Assembly (NCBI GenBank): GCA_020072815.1
Contig: JAIQGE010000003.1
Span: 1 to 64,000, forward strand
DNA: 64,000 nucleotides
Reading direction: 5' to 3'
Source: Terriglobia bacterium
GTDB lineage: Bacteria; Acidobacteriota; Terriglobia; Terriglobales; Acidobacteriaceae
Shown here piece by piece: positions 1-7,583 of this stretch (position 1 is the stretch's first letter; each line of letters begins with the position of its first letter). A program made the translations under genes and the position numbers. The notes under the pieces were generated by a model that saw only the letters and a list, made by a program, of their open reading frames with translations, was not told the origin of the DNA and did not search any database.

Positions 1-11
1 ACCAAAAAGCT

Positions 12-93
12 CTAACCACAAAGGACACAAAGGTCCACGAAGGCATCCTGGAGAAAAGCGTCCTTTGTGCGCCTTCGTATCCTTTGTGGTTAG
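12..93. repeat. Imperfect inverted repeat of the accacaaagg family
   Basis: Bases 12-25 are the exact reverse complement of 80-93 (14 bp). Inner arms 26-33/62-69 and 38-44/71-77 also pair, so the whole unit can fold into one long hairpin. The wording (accacaaaggacacaaagg) matches a family of accacagagg/cacggagg repeats found again near 35.33, 35.72, 36.43, 36.76 and 48.35 kb. The rest of 94-308 is non-coding. It carries only a decayed copy of the same cctccg-rich wording near 210-230 and the 5' flank of the next gene. Confidence 0.75.
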
Positions 94-308
94 CTTGCTT
101 TTCGCAGCTAAGCTCTGGCTTCGTGAGGTTGCTTCAGTTTCACTGCAATCTCAATAAACGACAGCGAGGCGCGCCCGGCTATCCCCTGCCTTTTTGTCCA
201 TCTCCTCAGCTGCCTCCGTTCCTCCGCGTTTCAAAGGTTTTTCTGAGCAAGAGTGTTTGATCGGGCTGAGTGCTGATTGCTTGCTCACGACTGCTAAAAT
301 CGTCAACC

Positions 309-1316
309 ATGCGCGCTGTCATCTGCGAGACCTACGGCGGTCCTGAAGTCCTGGAACTGGCGGACGACATCCCCGTGCCCCAGGTGGGCCCCAACGGGGT
401 GCTGGTGCGCGTCTATGCCAGCAGCGTGAACCCTGTGGACTGGAAGGTGCGGCAAGGCATGCTCGCGCCTCTCTGGGACCTGCGTTTCCCCGTGATCTGG
501 GGTTGTGATTTTTCGGGTGTTGTGGAGAAAACCGGGGGAGCGGTCACGCTCTTCAAGCCGGGCGACGAGGTGTACGGCTTCAAGCACGGTAAGGTTGCCC
601 AGACTTATCGTGGCACCTACGCCGAGTTCGCCGTCGCGCCGGAAAACACGCTGGCGCACAAGCCAGCCCGTCTCAGCCATGAAGAAGCCGCGGCGGTTCC
701 GCTGGCGGCGCTCACCGCCTGGCAGGCGATGGTGAACCTGGGCAAGCTGGCTGCAGGAAAGAAGGTCCTGATCCATGCCGGCGCCGGCGGCGTGGGCGTG
801 ATGGCCATACAGATCGCCAGGGCTCTGGGAGCGTTCGTCGCCGCCACAGCCGGTCCGCAGAACCAGAGCTTGTTGCGCGAACTGGGCGCAGACCTGGCGA
901 TTGACTACACGCGCGAGAGGATTGAAGACAGACTGTCCGGTTACGACCTGGTGCTCGACGGCGTCGGCAAGAGCGTCTGGGCGAGTTCTTTCAAAGTACT
1001 GCGACGCGGCGGGCGTCTGGTGACGCTTACTCTGCCCGTCCCCAAGCCGCCGGCGGGGAAGATGAAGTTTTATGGAACCATTGTGGCCAGCGTGGTGGGG
1101 AATTGGCTGGGCAGCATGGTGCGACAGAAGTGGCTGTGGGTGGTCCAGGTCAAGCCGCGCGGCGGTGATCTGGAAAAAATCAGCGCGCTGATTGAAGCCG
1201 GCAAGCTGCGCCCGGTGATCGAGAAAGTTTATCCGCTGGAGCAGATCGCCGAAGCCCATCGCCAAAGCGAAAAAGGACATGTCAGAGGGAAGCTGGTCGT
1301 GAAAATCAGCAGCTAG
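309..1316 (+). CDS. Zinc-independent MDR oxidoreductase (quinone oxidoreductase-like)
   Basis: This 335-residue protein of the medium-chain dehydrogenase/reductase superfamily would reduce a carbonyl or quinone with NAD(P)H in the cytoplasm. The N-terminal GroES-like half begins MRAVICETYGGPEVL. The nucleotide-binding half carries the loop HAGAGGVGVMAIQIARALGA (about residues 160-180), followed by the LGAD-IDY stretch usual in this family. The structural and catalytic zinc cysteines are absent, which fits the quinone-oxidoreductase/enoyl-reductase branch. The ATG at 309 starts the family's normal N-terminus; a GTG at 270 would add 13 unrelated residues. It lies tail to tail with the ABC exporter on the other strand. 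A second member lies at 4785-5771. The substrate cannot be told from sequence. Confidence 0.88.
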   Translation: MRAVICETYGGPEVLELADDIPVPQVGPNGVLVRVYASSVNPVDWKVRQGMLAPLWDLRFPVIWGCDFSGVVEKTGGAVTLFKPGDEVYGFKHGKVAQTYRGTYAEFAVAPENTLAHKPARLSHEEAAAVPLAALTAWQAMVNLGKLAAGKKVLIHAGAGGVGVMAIQIARALGAFVAATAGPQNQSLLRELGADLAIDYTRERIEDRLSGYDLVLDGVGKSVWASSFKVLRRGGRLVTLTLPVPKPPAGKMKFYGTIVASVVGNWLGSMVRQKWLWVVQVKPRGGDLEKISALIEAGKLRPVIEKVYPLEQIAEAHRQSEKGHVRGKLVVKISS

Positions 1317-1343
1317 CAACACAACTAGCCGAGTCGGTAGACG

Positions 1344-3110
1344 CTATCCCGCCACTCCGGCTTCTTCCACTTTGCGCTCGCCCACCTGCTGGCGCCACAT
1401 GGCGTAATACAGGCCCTTCTGCTCCAGCAATTCCGAGTGCCGCCCGGATTCGGCGATGCGGCCACGCTCCAGGACGTAAATGCGGTCGGCGTGCATGATG
1501 GTGGACAGGCGGTGGGCGATCAGGATGGTGATGGCTTCCTGACCGCTGGCCACGTCGCGAATCGTCCGGGTGATTTCTTCTTCCGTAAGCGAATCGAGCG
1601 AAGACGTGGCTTCGTCAAAGACCAAAAGCTGCGGATGGCGCAACAGCGCCCGCGCGATGGAGAGGCGTTGCTTCTCGCCGCCGGAGACCTTCACGCCGCC
1701 TTCGCCGATCAGCGTATCCAGGCCGCGGTCGGCACGGGCCAGCAGGCTGTCCGCGGCAGCCTTGCGCAGGACTTCCAGGCATTCGGCGTCCGTGGCGCTG
1801 GGATTGACGAAGAGCAGGTTCTCGCGAATCGAGCCGGAAAAGAGCTGCGTGTCCTGGGTGACAAAACCGATGCGCTCCCGCAGGTCGTCCAGGTCAAGCC
1901 GGTTGGATGGAATTCCGTTGTACAGAATTTCGCCGGAGTGCGGCGCATAGAGTCCCACCAGCAGCTTGACCAGCGTTGATTTGCCCGCGCCCGACGGGCC
2001 GACAAAAGCGATGGTATCGCCGCGCGCCGCGGTAAAGCTGATCTTGTCCAGTGCCAAGGCCGTGGCCGTGAGATGGCGGAAGCTGACGTGGTGGAATTGC
2101 AGCGTCATCAATTCGTTGAACGGCTCGGGGTTTTCCGGCTTGGGATCGCGCGGCGTGTCCAAAATAGTCTGGAAATTCTGCAATGAGACCTCGGTTTCGC
2201 GGAACGTGTTGATGATGTTTCCCAGCTCCTGCAGCGGGGTGAAGATGAAAAACGAATAGATCATCAACGAGAAGAACTGTCCCACGGTGATCTGCTGCAG
2301 GAAGATGAGGTACAGCATCAGGAAAAGCAGCGTGGTGCGCATGGCGTTTACGGACGTTCCCTGAATAAAGCTCAGGCTGCGCAGGAATTTCACTTTCTTC
2401 AGCTCCAGGCGGAGGATCTTTTCCGTCACGCCGTTCAGGCGGGCCACTTCCTGGCGGGCCAGCCCCAGACTCTTGACCAGCTCAATGTTGCGCAGAGATT
2501 CCGTGGTGGACCCCGCCAGAGCGGTAGTTTCCGCCACAATGGTCTTCTGGATGGTCTTGATGCGCCGGCTCAGCACCGAACTCATCACGCCCAGCAGGGG
2601 CACGGCGATCAGAAACGCCGGCACAATGGCCCAGTGCACGCTGAGAGCGTAGATGACGACAAAAATCACGCCCACCAGCGACGTAAACAGCGTGTTGATG
2701 GCGGCGTTGAAGAACTTTTCCACGTCCAGGCGGACCTTTTGCAGCTTGCCCAGGGTCTCGCCGCTGCGCTGGTCTTCGAAGACCTGGTAGGGAAGGTCCA
2801 GCGAGTGGTGGATCCCGTCAGAGTACATCTTCGCGCCCAGGCGCTGGACAATCACGTTGACGAAATAGTCCTGGAAGTTTTTAGCCACGCGCGAGACAAA
2901 GGCGACGCCCACCGCCGCCAGCAGCAGCCATCCCGCGCCGCGGATGAACTGCACTTTGGTGTACTTGTTGTACTGCGTGGCGTAGTTGTCAATCACATGG
3001 CGAAAGATCAGCGGGTCCAGCAGGGAGAAAACCTGGTTGGTGGCCGCCAGAACCAGGGCCAGCGTGATCAGCTTCCAGTACTGCTTCGAGTAGGTGTAGA
3101 GAAGTCTCAT
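1344..3110 (-). CDS. ABC exporter, fused permease-ATPase (MsbA/multidrug type)
   Basis: This 588-residue half-transporter should work as a homodimer in the inner membrane. The N-terminal ABC type-1 transmembrane domain (about residues 1-320, six hydrophobic segments) starts with MRLLYTYSKQYWKLI. The C-terminal ATPase has Walker A GPSGAGKST (about residue 375), the signature VSGGEKQRLSIARALL (about 475), Walker B LLVFDEATSSLDS and the switch IAHRLST (about 535). Lipid-flippase and multidrug exporters share this layout, so the substrate stays open. The gene is divergent from the TetR regulator at 3495, and the shared 385-bp gap holds a TetR-type palindrome. Control of this exporter by that repressor is plausible but unproven, since the palindrome sits next to the regulator's own start. 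Confidence 0.93.
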   Translation of the reverse strand: MRLLYTYSKQYWKLITLALVLAATNQVFSLLDPLIFRHVIDNYATQYNKYTKVQFIRGAGWLLLAAVGVAFVSRVAKNFQDYFVNVIVQRLGAKMYSDGIHHSLDLPYQVFEDQRSGETLGKLQKVRLDVEKFFNAAINTLFTSLVGVIFVVIYALSVHWAIVPAFLIAVPLLGVMSSVLSRRIKTIQKTIVAETTALAGSTTESLRNIELVKSLGLARQEVARLNGVTEKILRLELKKVKFLRSLSFIQGTSVNAMRTTLLFLMLYLIFLQQITVGQFFSLMIYSFFIFTPLQELGNIINTFRETEVSLQNFQTILDTPRDPKPENPEPFNELMTLQFHHVSFRHLTATALALDKISFTAARGDTIAFVGPSGAGKSTLVKLLVGLYAPHSGEILYNGIPSNRLDLDDLRERIGFVTQDTQLFSGSIRENLLFVNPSATDAECLEVLRKAAADSLLARADRGLDTLIGEGGVKVSGGEKQRLSIARALLRHPQLLVFDEATSSLDSLTEEEITRTIRDVASGQEAITILIAHRLSTIMHADRIYVLERGRIAESGRHSELLEQKGLYYAMWRQQVGERKVEEAGVAG

Positions 3111-3250
3111 AGTGGTAAGGATTCTCGATGGTCAGAATCATGGTCAGAATCAATGATGATCAAGAGCGGCGATGATAAAGAATCAACGCTGGGGCGACTA
3201 CGGCTGCGCGAGCCCGGTGCGGGCTCCGCTGCCCACAGGCCCAGTCTTTA

Positions 3251-3302
3251 GTAGATCACACCCGTAGATCACACCCTGTAGACCACACCGCAGATTACAC
3301 CC
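3251..3302. repeat. Short degenerate tandem repeat (about 12 bp, four units)
   Basis: Four consecutive versions of gtagatcacacc (two exact, then gtagaccacacc and gcagattacacc), with 0-2 bp between units. They lie in the gap between the ABC exporter and the TetR gene. Nothing else recognisable lies between 3111 and 3454. Confidence 0.6.
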
Positions 3303-3454
3303 AACTTGACTTAGATTGAGCTGCCGCCGGTTCGATGCAAAAAAGTCGCCGGGCGCGTCGCCGTCCGGGGAGTTAGGCCGTTCGGCTCCCGCCGGCAAAA
3401 TGCCGGAAAAATGTCCGACTTTGCGCTTGCAATTTGTCGCCGTCCGTCGGATAC

Positions 3455-3474
3455 TTACTTGGTCGTTCAAGTAA
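3455..3474. promoter_or_regulatory. Probable TetR operator (perfect palindrome)
   Basis: TTACTTG-GTCGTT-CAAGTAA is a perfect 7-bp inverted repeat with a 6-bp centre, ending 20 bp before the ATG of the TetR gene. Its position and form fit an autoregulatory operator. No other palindrome of this quality is seen in the gap. Confidence 0.7.
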
Positions 3475-3494
3475 CAAATGTAATTAAACGAATC

Positions 3495-4157
3495 ATGGCA
3501 GCTCCAAAATCCACCACCCGCGAACGCATCATCCAGGCAGCCGTGGAGCTGTTCTATGCCCACGGGTACGCCGGCACGGGGATGGCGGAGATCCTCAAGA
3601 AAGCCAACGCCAACAGCGGCAGCTTTTATTTTTTCTTCACCGGCAAAGAAGACCTGCTAATGGCGGTGCTGGATTGGTACCAGCAAAACCTGGGGCCGGT
3701 GCTGCTGGCGCCGGTGTTCAAGCAGTCCAAAGACCCCATCAAGCGCATTTTTCTTTTGCTGGAAAAGTATCGCCAGAACGTGGTGGTCACCGAGTTTGCC
3801 TTCGGCTGTCCTCTGGGACGCCTGGCGTTGGAGATTGAGCCGGACCGCCGAGCGGTGCATGACAGGATCGCCGCCAACTTTACCGGATGGTCGCGCGCCG
3901 TGGAAGAGCTGCTGGCCCAGGCGAAAGCCGCGGGCCGCCTGCCCGACGACTGCGATCTCCGCCAACTCTCCCGCTTCGTGCTGACGGTGATGGAAGGCGG
4001 CGTGATGCAGGCGCGTTCCTACCAATGCATTGAGCCGTTCGACGATTGCATCAGCCAGCTCCGCGCTTATTTCAAAACGATGGAAAGCTCACAGCGCAAG
4101 CCAATGAACCGCGCCCGCAAGGCCGGAATATCTCAACGAAGAAGGAAAACAAAATGA
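3495..4157 (+). CDS. TetR/AcrR family transcriptional repressor
   Basis: This 220-residue regulator has an N-terminal TetR helix-turn-helix: TTRERIIQAAVELFYAHGYA, then the recognition part with NANSGSFYFFFTGKEDLL (about residues 8-55). The C-terminal ligand/dimer domain (about 70-200) resembles the TetR groups that control efflux pumps and short-chain oxidoreductases. The ATG at 3495 is chosen because the HTH follows at the usual distance; longer starts add unrelated sequence over the operator. The stop TGA overlaps the ATG of the next gene (ATGA), so the two are co-translated. The palindrome at 3455-3474 suggests autoregulation. The C-terminal tail (RRRKTK) is basic. Confidence 0.93.
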   Translation: MAAPKSTTRERIIQAAVELFYAHGYAGTGMAEILKKANANSGSFYFFFTGKEDLLMAVLDWYQQNLGPVLLAPVFKQSKDPIKRIFLLLEKYRQNVVVTEFAFGCPLGRLALEIEPDRRAVHDRIAANFTGWSRAVEELLAQAKAAGRLPDDCDLRQLSRFVLTVMEGGVMQARSYQCIEPFDDCISQLRAYFKTMESSQRKPMNRARKAGISQRRRKTK

Positions 4158-4723
4158 AATCCAAAACACTATCGTTGTTCGTCGCCATTATGCTCGTCGT
4201 CGCTGCGCCGCTTGTGGCTCGGGCCCAAGGCGCGGCGCCGGAAAACGCGCGCGACGTCGCCACCGTCAAAGCCGTTGATTTTGCCTGGATGACTGGCCGC
4301 TGGATCGGCCGTCTACAGACGGCGACGGCGGAACAGATCTGTTCTACCGTTCAAGCCGGCGAAATGCTTTGCTTGTTCCGGATATTTGTTCAAGGCCAGC
4401 CGGTGATGTATGAGCTCTACACCATTTATGACACGCCGAAGGGAGTGGAGATACGCTCTCTGAATTTCCCCACGGATCTGACGGACAAAGTCCTGCAGCA
4501 GCCGCTGCTCATGGTCCTGCAGAAGTACAGCAACAAAGAAGTGGTTTTTGCCGGCGCGCCCGGGGCCCAGGTTGAGACGTCCACGCTGCTGCGCGATTCG
4601 CCCACCACCATGAACGGCATCATCATGTTCCGCGACCAGAAGGAGGCGCACATCCGCGTGCGCTGGGAGAAGGTCGCGTATGACGCCAAGGTGAATTACA
4701 ACCCGCCTGTGTCCAAGCCATAA
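4154..4723 (+). CDS. Secreted DUF6265-like protein
   Basis: This 189-residue protein has a typical signal peptide (MKSKTLSLFVAIMLVVAAPL, cleavage probably after ARA). The mature part begins near DFAWMTGRWIGRL and continues with EQICSTVQAGEMLCLFRIF and a YELYTIYDTP segment. This pattern (a W-x-G-x-W-like opening, then a short beta-rich domain) is that of DUF6265, a small lipocalin-like family of unknown function. It overlaps the TetR stop by 4 bp and is therefore likely under the same palindromic operator. A role in envelope stress or ligand handling would be a guess. Confidence 0.72.
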   Translation: MKSKTLSLFVAIMLVVAAPLVARAQGAAPENARDVATVKAVDFAWMTGRWIGRLQTATAEQICSTVQAGEMLCLFRIFVQGQPVMYELYTIYDTPKGVEIRSLNFPTDLTDKVLQQPLLMVLQKYSNKEVVFAGAPGAQVETSTLLRDSPTTMNGIIMFRDQKEAHIRVRWEKVAYDAKVNYNPPVSKP

Positions 4724-4784
4724 GCGCCGCGCGCAGGCTTCGCTGGTACCGCGTTTCCGGTAGAATGGCGCTTCCGAACTGGAG

Positions 4785-5771
4785 ATGAATATGCGCGCGG
4801 TGCTTTGCAAAGAATGGGGTAGTGAAGAAAAGCTGGTGGTGGAAGAGATCGGCGCTCCAGCCATGCGCGAAGGCGCAGTTCGGCTGGCGGTCCACGCTGC
4901 GGGCGTGAATTTTGCCGACCTGCTGCTCATCGCAGGCCAGTACCAGGAGAAGCCGGCGTTTCCCTTCATTCCCGGAGCCGAGGCCGCGGGCGTGGTGACT
5001 CAAGTCGGCCCGGGCGTCAGCGGAATCAAAGCTGGTGACCGCGTGATGGCGCTCGCGGGGCTAGGCGCCTACGCAGAAGAAGTTGTAGTCGAGGCCGCCA
5101 AGGTCCTGCGCATCCCTGAGGGGATGGATTTTGCCAGCGCCGCGGCGTTTCCGGTGGCTTACGGAACATCGCACGGCGCGCTGGAGTGGCGCGCGCGACT
5201 CCAGCCCGGCGAATGGCTGTTGGTCACCGGCGCGGCGGGGGGCGTGGGCTTGACCGCCGTAGAGATTGGCAAGGCCATGGGCGCCAAGGTGATCGCCTGC
5301 GCTGGGAACGCGGAAAAACTCTCGGTCGCCCAGCAACACGGCGCCGATCACCTGATTGATTATTCAAAAGAAGACATTCGCGAGCGCGTAAAAGCCATCA
5401 CCGGCGGACGCGGCGCGGACGTGATCTACGATCCCGTAGGAGGCGACGCCTTCGACGCCGCGCTGCGTTCCATTGCCTGGGGCGGAAGGATCATCGTCAT
5501 CGGCTTTGCCGCCGGGCGAGTGCCGCAAATTCCCGCCAATATTGTGCTGGTAAAGAATGTTGACGTGATCGGCTTCTACTGGGGTTCTTACCAGAAGCAC
5601 AAGCCGGGGCTGGTGATTTCGTCGTTTGCCCAGCTCTTCCGCTGGTTCGAAGAAGGCAAGATCAAGCCGCATGTATCGCTTCAGTTCGATCTGGAGCACA
5701 CCGCACAGGCGCTGGAAGCGCTGCGGGCGCGGAAGTCCACGGGCAAGGTCGTGATAACGGTGAGATCGTAA
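4785..5771 (+). CDS. NADPH:quinone oxidoreductase family protein
   Basis: This 328-residue MDR protein of the zinc-free Qor type has the N-terminal GroES-like domain with HAAGVNFADLLLIAGQY and FPFIPGAEAAGVV (about residues 38-75). It also has the nucleotide-binding loop TGAAGGVGLTAVEIGKAMGA (about 148-168) and GGRGADVIYDPVGGDAF. No zinc ligands are seen. The reaction is expected to be NADPH-dependent reduction of a quinone or enoyl/acyl substrate in the cytosol. It stands 61 bp after the DUF6265-like gene and 28 bp before the SnoaL-like gene in the same direction, so a short operon is possible. Confidence 0.9.
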   Translation: MNMRAVLCKEWGSEEKLVVEEIGAPAMREGAVRLAVHAAGVNFADLLLIAGQYQEKPAFPFIPGAEAAGVVTQVGPGVSGIKAGDRVMALAGLGAYAEEVVVEAAKVLRIPEGMDFASAAAFPVAYGTSHGALEWRARLQPGEWLLVTGAAGGVGLTAVEIGKAMGAKVIACAGNAEKLSVAQQHGADHLIDYSKEDIRERVKAITGGRGADVIYDPVGGDAFDAALRSIAWGGRIIVIGFAAGRVPQIPANIVLVKNVDVIGFYWGSYQKHKPGLVISSFAQLFRWFEEGKIKPHVSLQFDLEHTAQALEALRARKSTGKVVITVRS

Positions 5772-5799
5772 GCGCCTTGGCGCGCATATAATCCTGGCC

Positions 5800-6315
5800 A
5801 TGCTGAAGCCGGACCTCGCACAACTTTGGGAAGAACACACCAGGCACGAGTTCGCCACGCGCGACACTGAGTCCACGCTGGACACCATGGTGGACGACGC
5901 CTACGTCAACCACATTCCGGTGATGACCGGCGGTTACGGCAAGAGCGCGCTGCGCACGTTCTACTCGCAGGACTTTATTCCCAACATGCCGCCAGACACC
6001 ACGCTCACGCCTATCTCCCGCACCGTGGGCGAAGACCAACTGGTGGACGAGATGATCTTCTCCTTTACCCACACACAGGAGATGCCCTGGATGCTGCCCG
6101 GTGTCCCGCCGACGAACCGCCGGGTGGAAGTCCCCTTGGTGGCGATCGTGAAGTTCCGCGACGGCAAACTGGCGCACGAGCATATCTATTGGGACCAGGC
6201 GTCCGTGCTCAAGCAGATTGGGTTGCTGAATGACCCGCGGTTGCCGGTCTTCGGCGTGGAGACCGCGCGCAAAGCCGTGGATCCGCGGTTCGATCACAAA
6301 GCTCACGGCAGGTGA
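5800..6315 (+). CDS. NTF2/SnoaL-like protein
   Basis: This 171-residue protein has the pattern of SnoaL-like polyketide-cyclase or nuclear-transport-factor-2 folds: a helical start (LWEEHTRHEFATRDTESTLD), VNHIPVMTGGYGKSALRTFY, and a terminal VALVKF-type strand seen here as PLVAIVKFRDGKLAHEHIYW. Close relatives are often annotated as dienelactone-hydrolase-associated or carboxymethylenebutenolidase-like proteins, but the alpha/beta-hydrolase catalytic triad is absent. The catalytic role is unknown. It follows the quinone oxidoreductase gene by 28 bp. Confidence 0.75.
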   Translation: MLKPDLAQLWEEHTRHEFATRDTESTLDTMVDDAYVNHIPVMTGGYGKSALRTFYSQDFIPNMPPDTTLTPISRTVGEDQLVDEMIFSFTHTQEMPWMLPGVPPTNRRVEVPLVAIVKFRDGKLAHEHIYWDQASVLKQIGLLNDPRLPVFGVETARKAVDPRFDHKAHGR

Positions 6316-6394
6316 GCCATTTGCGTTGTGTACTGTTGCCGCAGGAAAACTCCCGGATTGGATGGGAAGCCAACCTGTGATATAGACGTGACTC

Positions 6395-7477
6395 ATGATC
6401 TGCCGTCATTGCGGAATAGAGAACGCCAGTGCATTTGGGTATTGCGCTTCTTGCGGGAAGCCTTTGCAGGCGGTGGACGCCTCGGCAATTCCGCCGCCCA
6501 CTGCTGCGACCGAAGCTCGGCCCGCGGGAGTGCTGGGGCTACTAGCAATGTGTTTGGCTGTGCTCCTGGCAATTGTTGCGGCTGTTGTGGCATCGCGAGC
6601 CTATGCAGGCCCCCACGCGTCCGCCGAAGGATACTTGATTGGAACACTGCTCGGTGCTCTGGGTTTCCCATTCATGATTGCGTACCTGGCCGCGGGCCGC
6701 AGAAAGTCGCGCAATCCCCGGGCCTTTGCCTGGATTTTCAGCGCCATAACTGTTTTGTTCGCGTTTGGGAGTCTGACCAGCAATATTGGCTCCATCAAAG
6801 CGGAGACCGGGGAACAAATGGCCGGCCGGCTGATGCGTGAGGCCGCTGGCTTGCAGCCGATCCACCAGTCGCTATTTTCTGGCCGCCGCAAGATGGAAGA
6901 CGGTTTGCGCGCCCAGTTCAAGAAGATGGTCGACGTGAACAAGGACTATATGGAGAAAGTCGGCCAGCTCGATACCAGCGCCGTCTCCGAGCTCAACAGC
7001 TCCAAGTCCTTCGTCCAGCCTGAGGTGGGAGACCTGGCGCTCAAGCAAATTCACGCCGTCTATGACCTTGACGTGGCCCAGGAGCAACGACTCGCCCAGA
7101 TCATTTCCGATTTGCGCAAAGTATTGGACTCAACCGCGTCCTCGGAGTCAGAACGGGTGGAGATGGAAAAGGGGTTTGACCGGGGCATGCAGGAAGCCAT
7201 GACCAAACGCTCCACCACGGTTGCCGCCGAGAAAGCATGGGTGGAGTCGTTAGACGAAGAGTATCAATACGCTCGCGCCCACCAGGCCAGCCTGCGCGAA
7301 GCCGATGGCCGCGTGGTGATCCAGGGCCATGAAATTGTGCTGGAGTTCAACCGGAGAATGCGGCAGCAAGAAACACAGCGCAAAGAGTTTGTGAAGCTGC
7401 AGCAGGAGTTCACGCAATTCCAGGCGGACACCCTCAGGAAAGCCGGCCTTAAGCCGGAAGACATCGGCAGAAAGTAG
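6395..7477 (+). CDS. Zinc-ribbon membrane protein with coiled-coil domain
   Basis: This 360-residue protein of unknown function begins with a zinc ribbon (CRHC at residues 3-6 and CASC near 17-20), followed by a short Ala/Pro linker. It has three hydrophobic segments: LGLLAMCLAVLLAIVAAVVA (about 46-66), one near 80-98 and one near 108-130. The remaining 220 residues are charged and helical, with many heptad-like stretches (EKGFDRGMQEAM, ERVEMEKG, QQETQRKEFVKLQQEF). The topology suggests a cytoplasmic zinc ribbon and a long helical domain across the membrane. It is not clearly linked to its neighbours. Confidence 0.75.
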   Translation: MICRHCGIENASAFGYCASCGKPLQAVDASAIPPPTAATEARPAGVLGLLAMCLAVLLAIVAAVVASRAYAGPHASAEGYLIGTLLGALGFPFMIAYLAAGRRKSRNPRAFAWIFSAITVLFAFGSLTSNIGSIKAETGEQMAGRLMREAAGLQPIHQSLFSGRRKMEDGLRAQFKKMVDVNKDYMEKVGQLDTSAVSELNSSKSFVQPEVGDLALKQIHAVYDLDVAQEQRLAQIISDLRKVLDSTASSESERVEMEKGFDRGMQEAMTKRSTTVAAEKAWVESLDEEYQYARAHQASLREADGRVVIQGHEIVLEFNRRMRQQETQRKEFVKLQQEFTQFQADTLRKAGLKPEDIGRK

Positions 7478-7583
7478 CGCCCAAGACCGATCCTGCCTTC
7501 TTAACGCAATTTTCACGGGACCTTCACAAGCCTTTTGCATGGCTCCTTTGTAATGCGCGGTTACAGAAAAAAGGAGAGTCCCC

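Noticed and set aside
303-1322. 339-residue open frame on the minus strand, opposite the MDR gene
   Set aside because: It lies fully opposite a clear MDR family gene and its His/Gln/Arg-rich composition is that of an antisense shadow in high-GC DNA.
3198-3563. 121-residue minus-strand frame over the TetR promoter region
   Set aside because: It overlaps the TetR start, the operator palindrome and a tandem repeat, and has no recognisable protein features.
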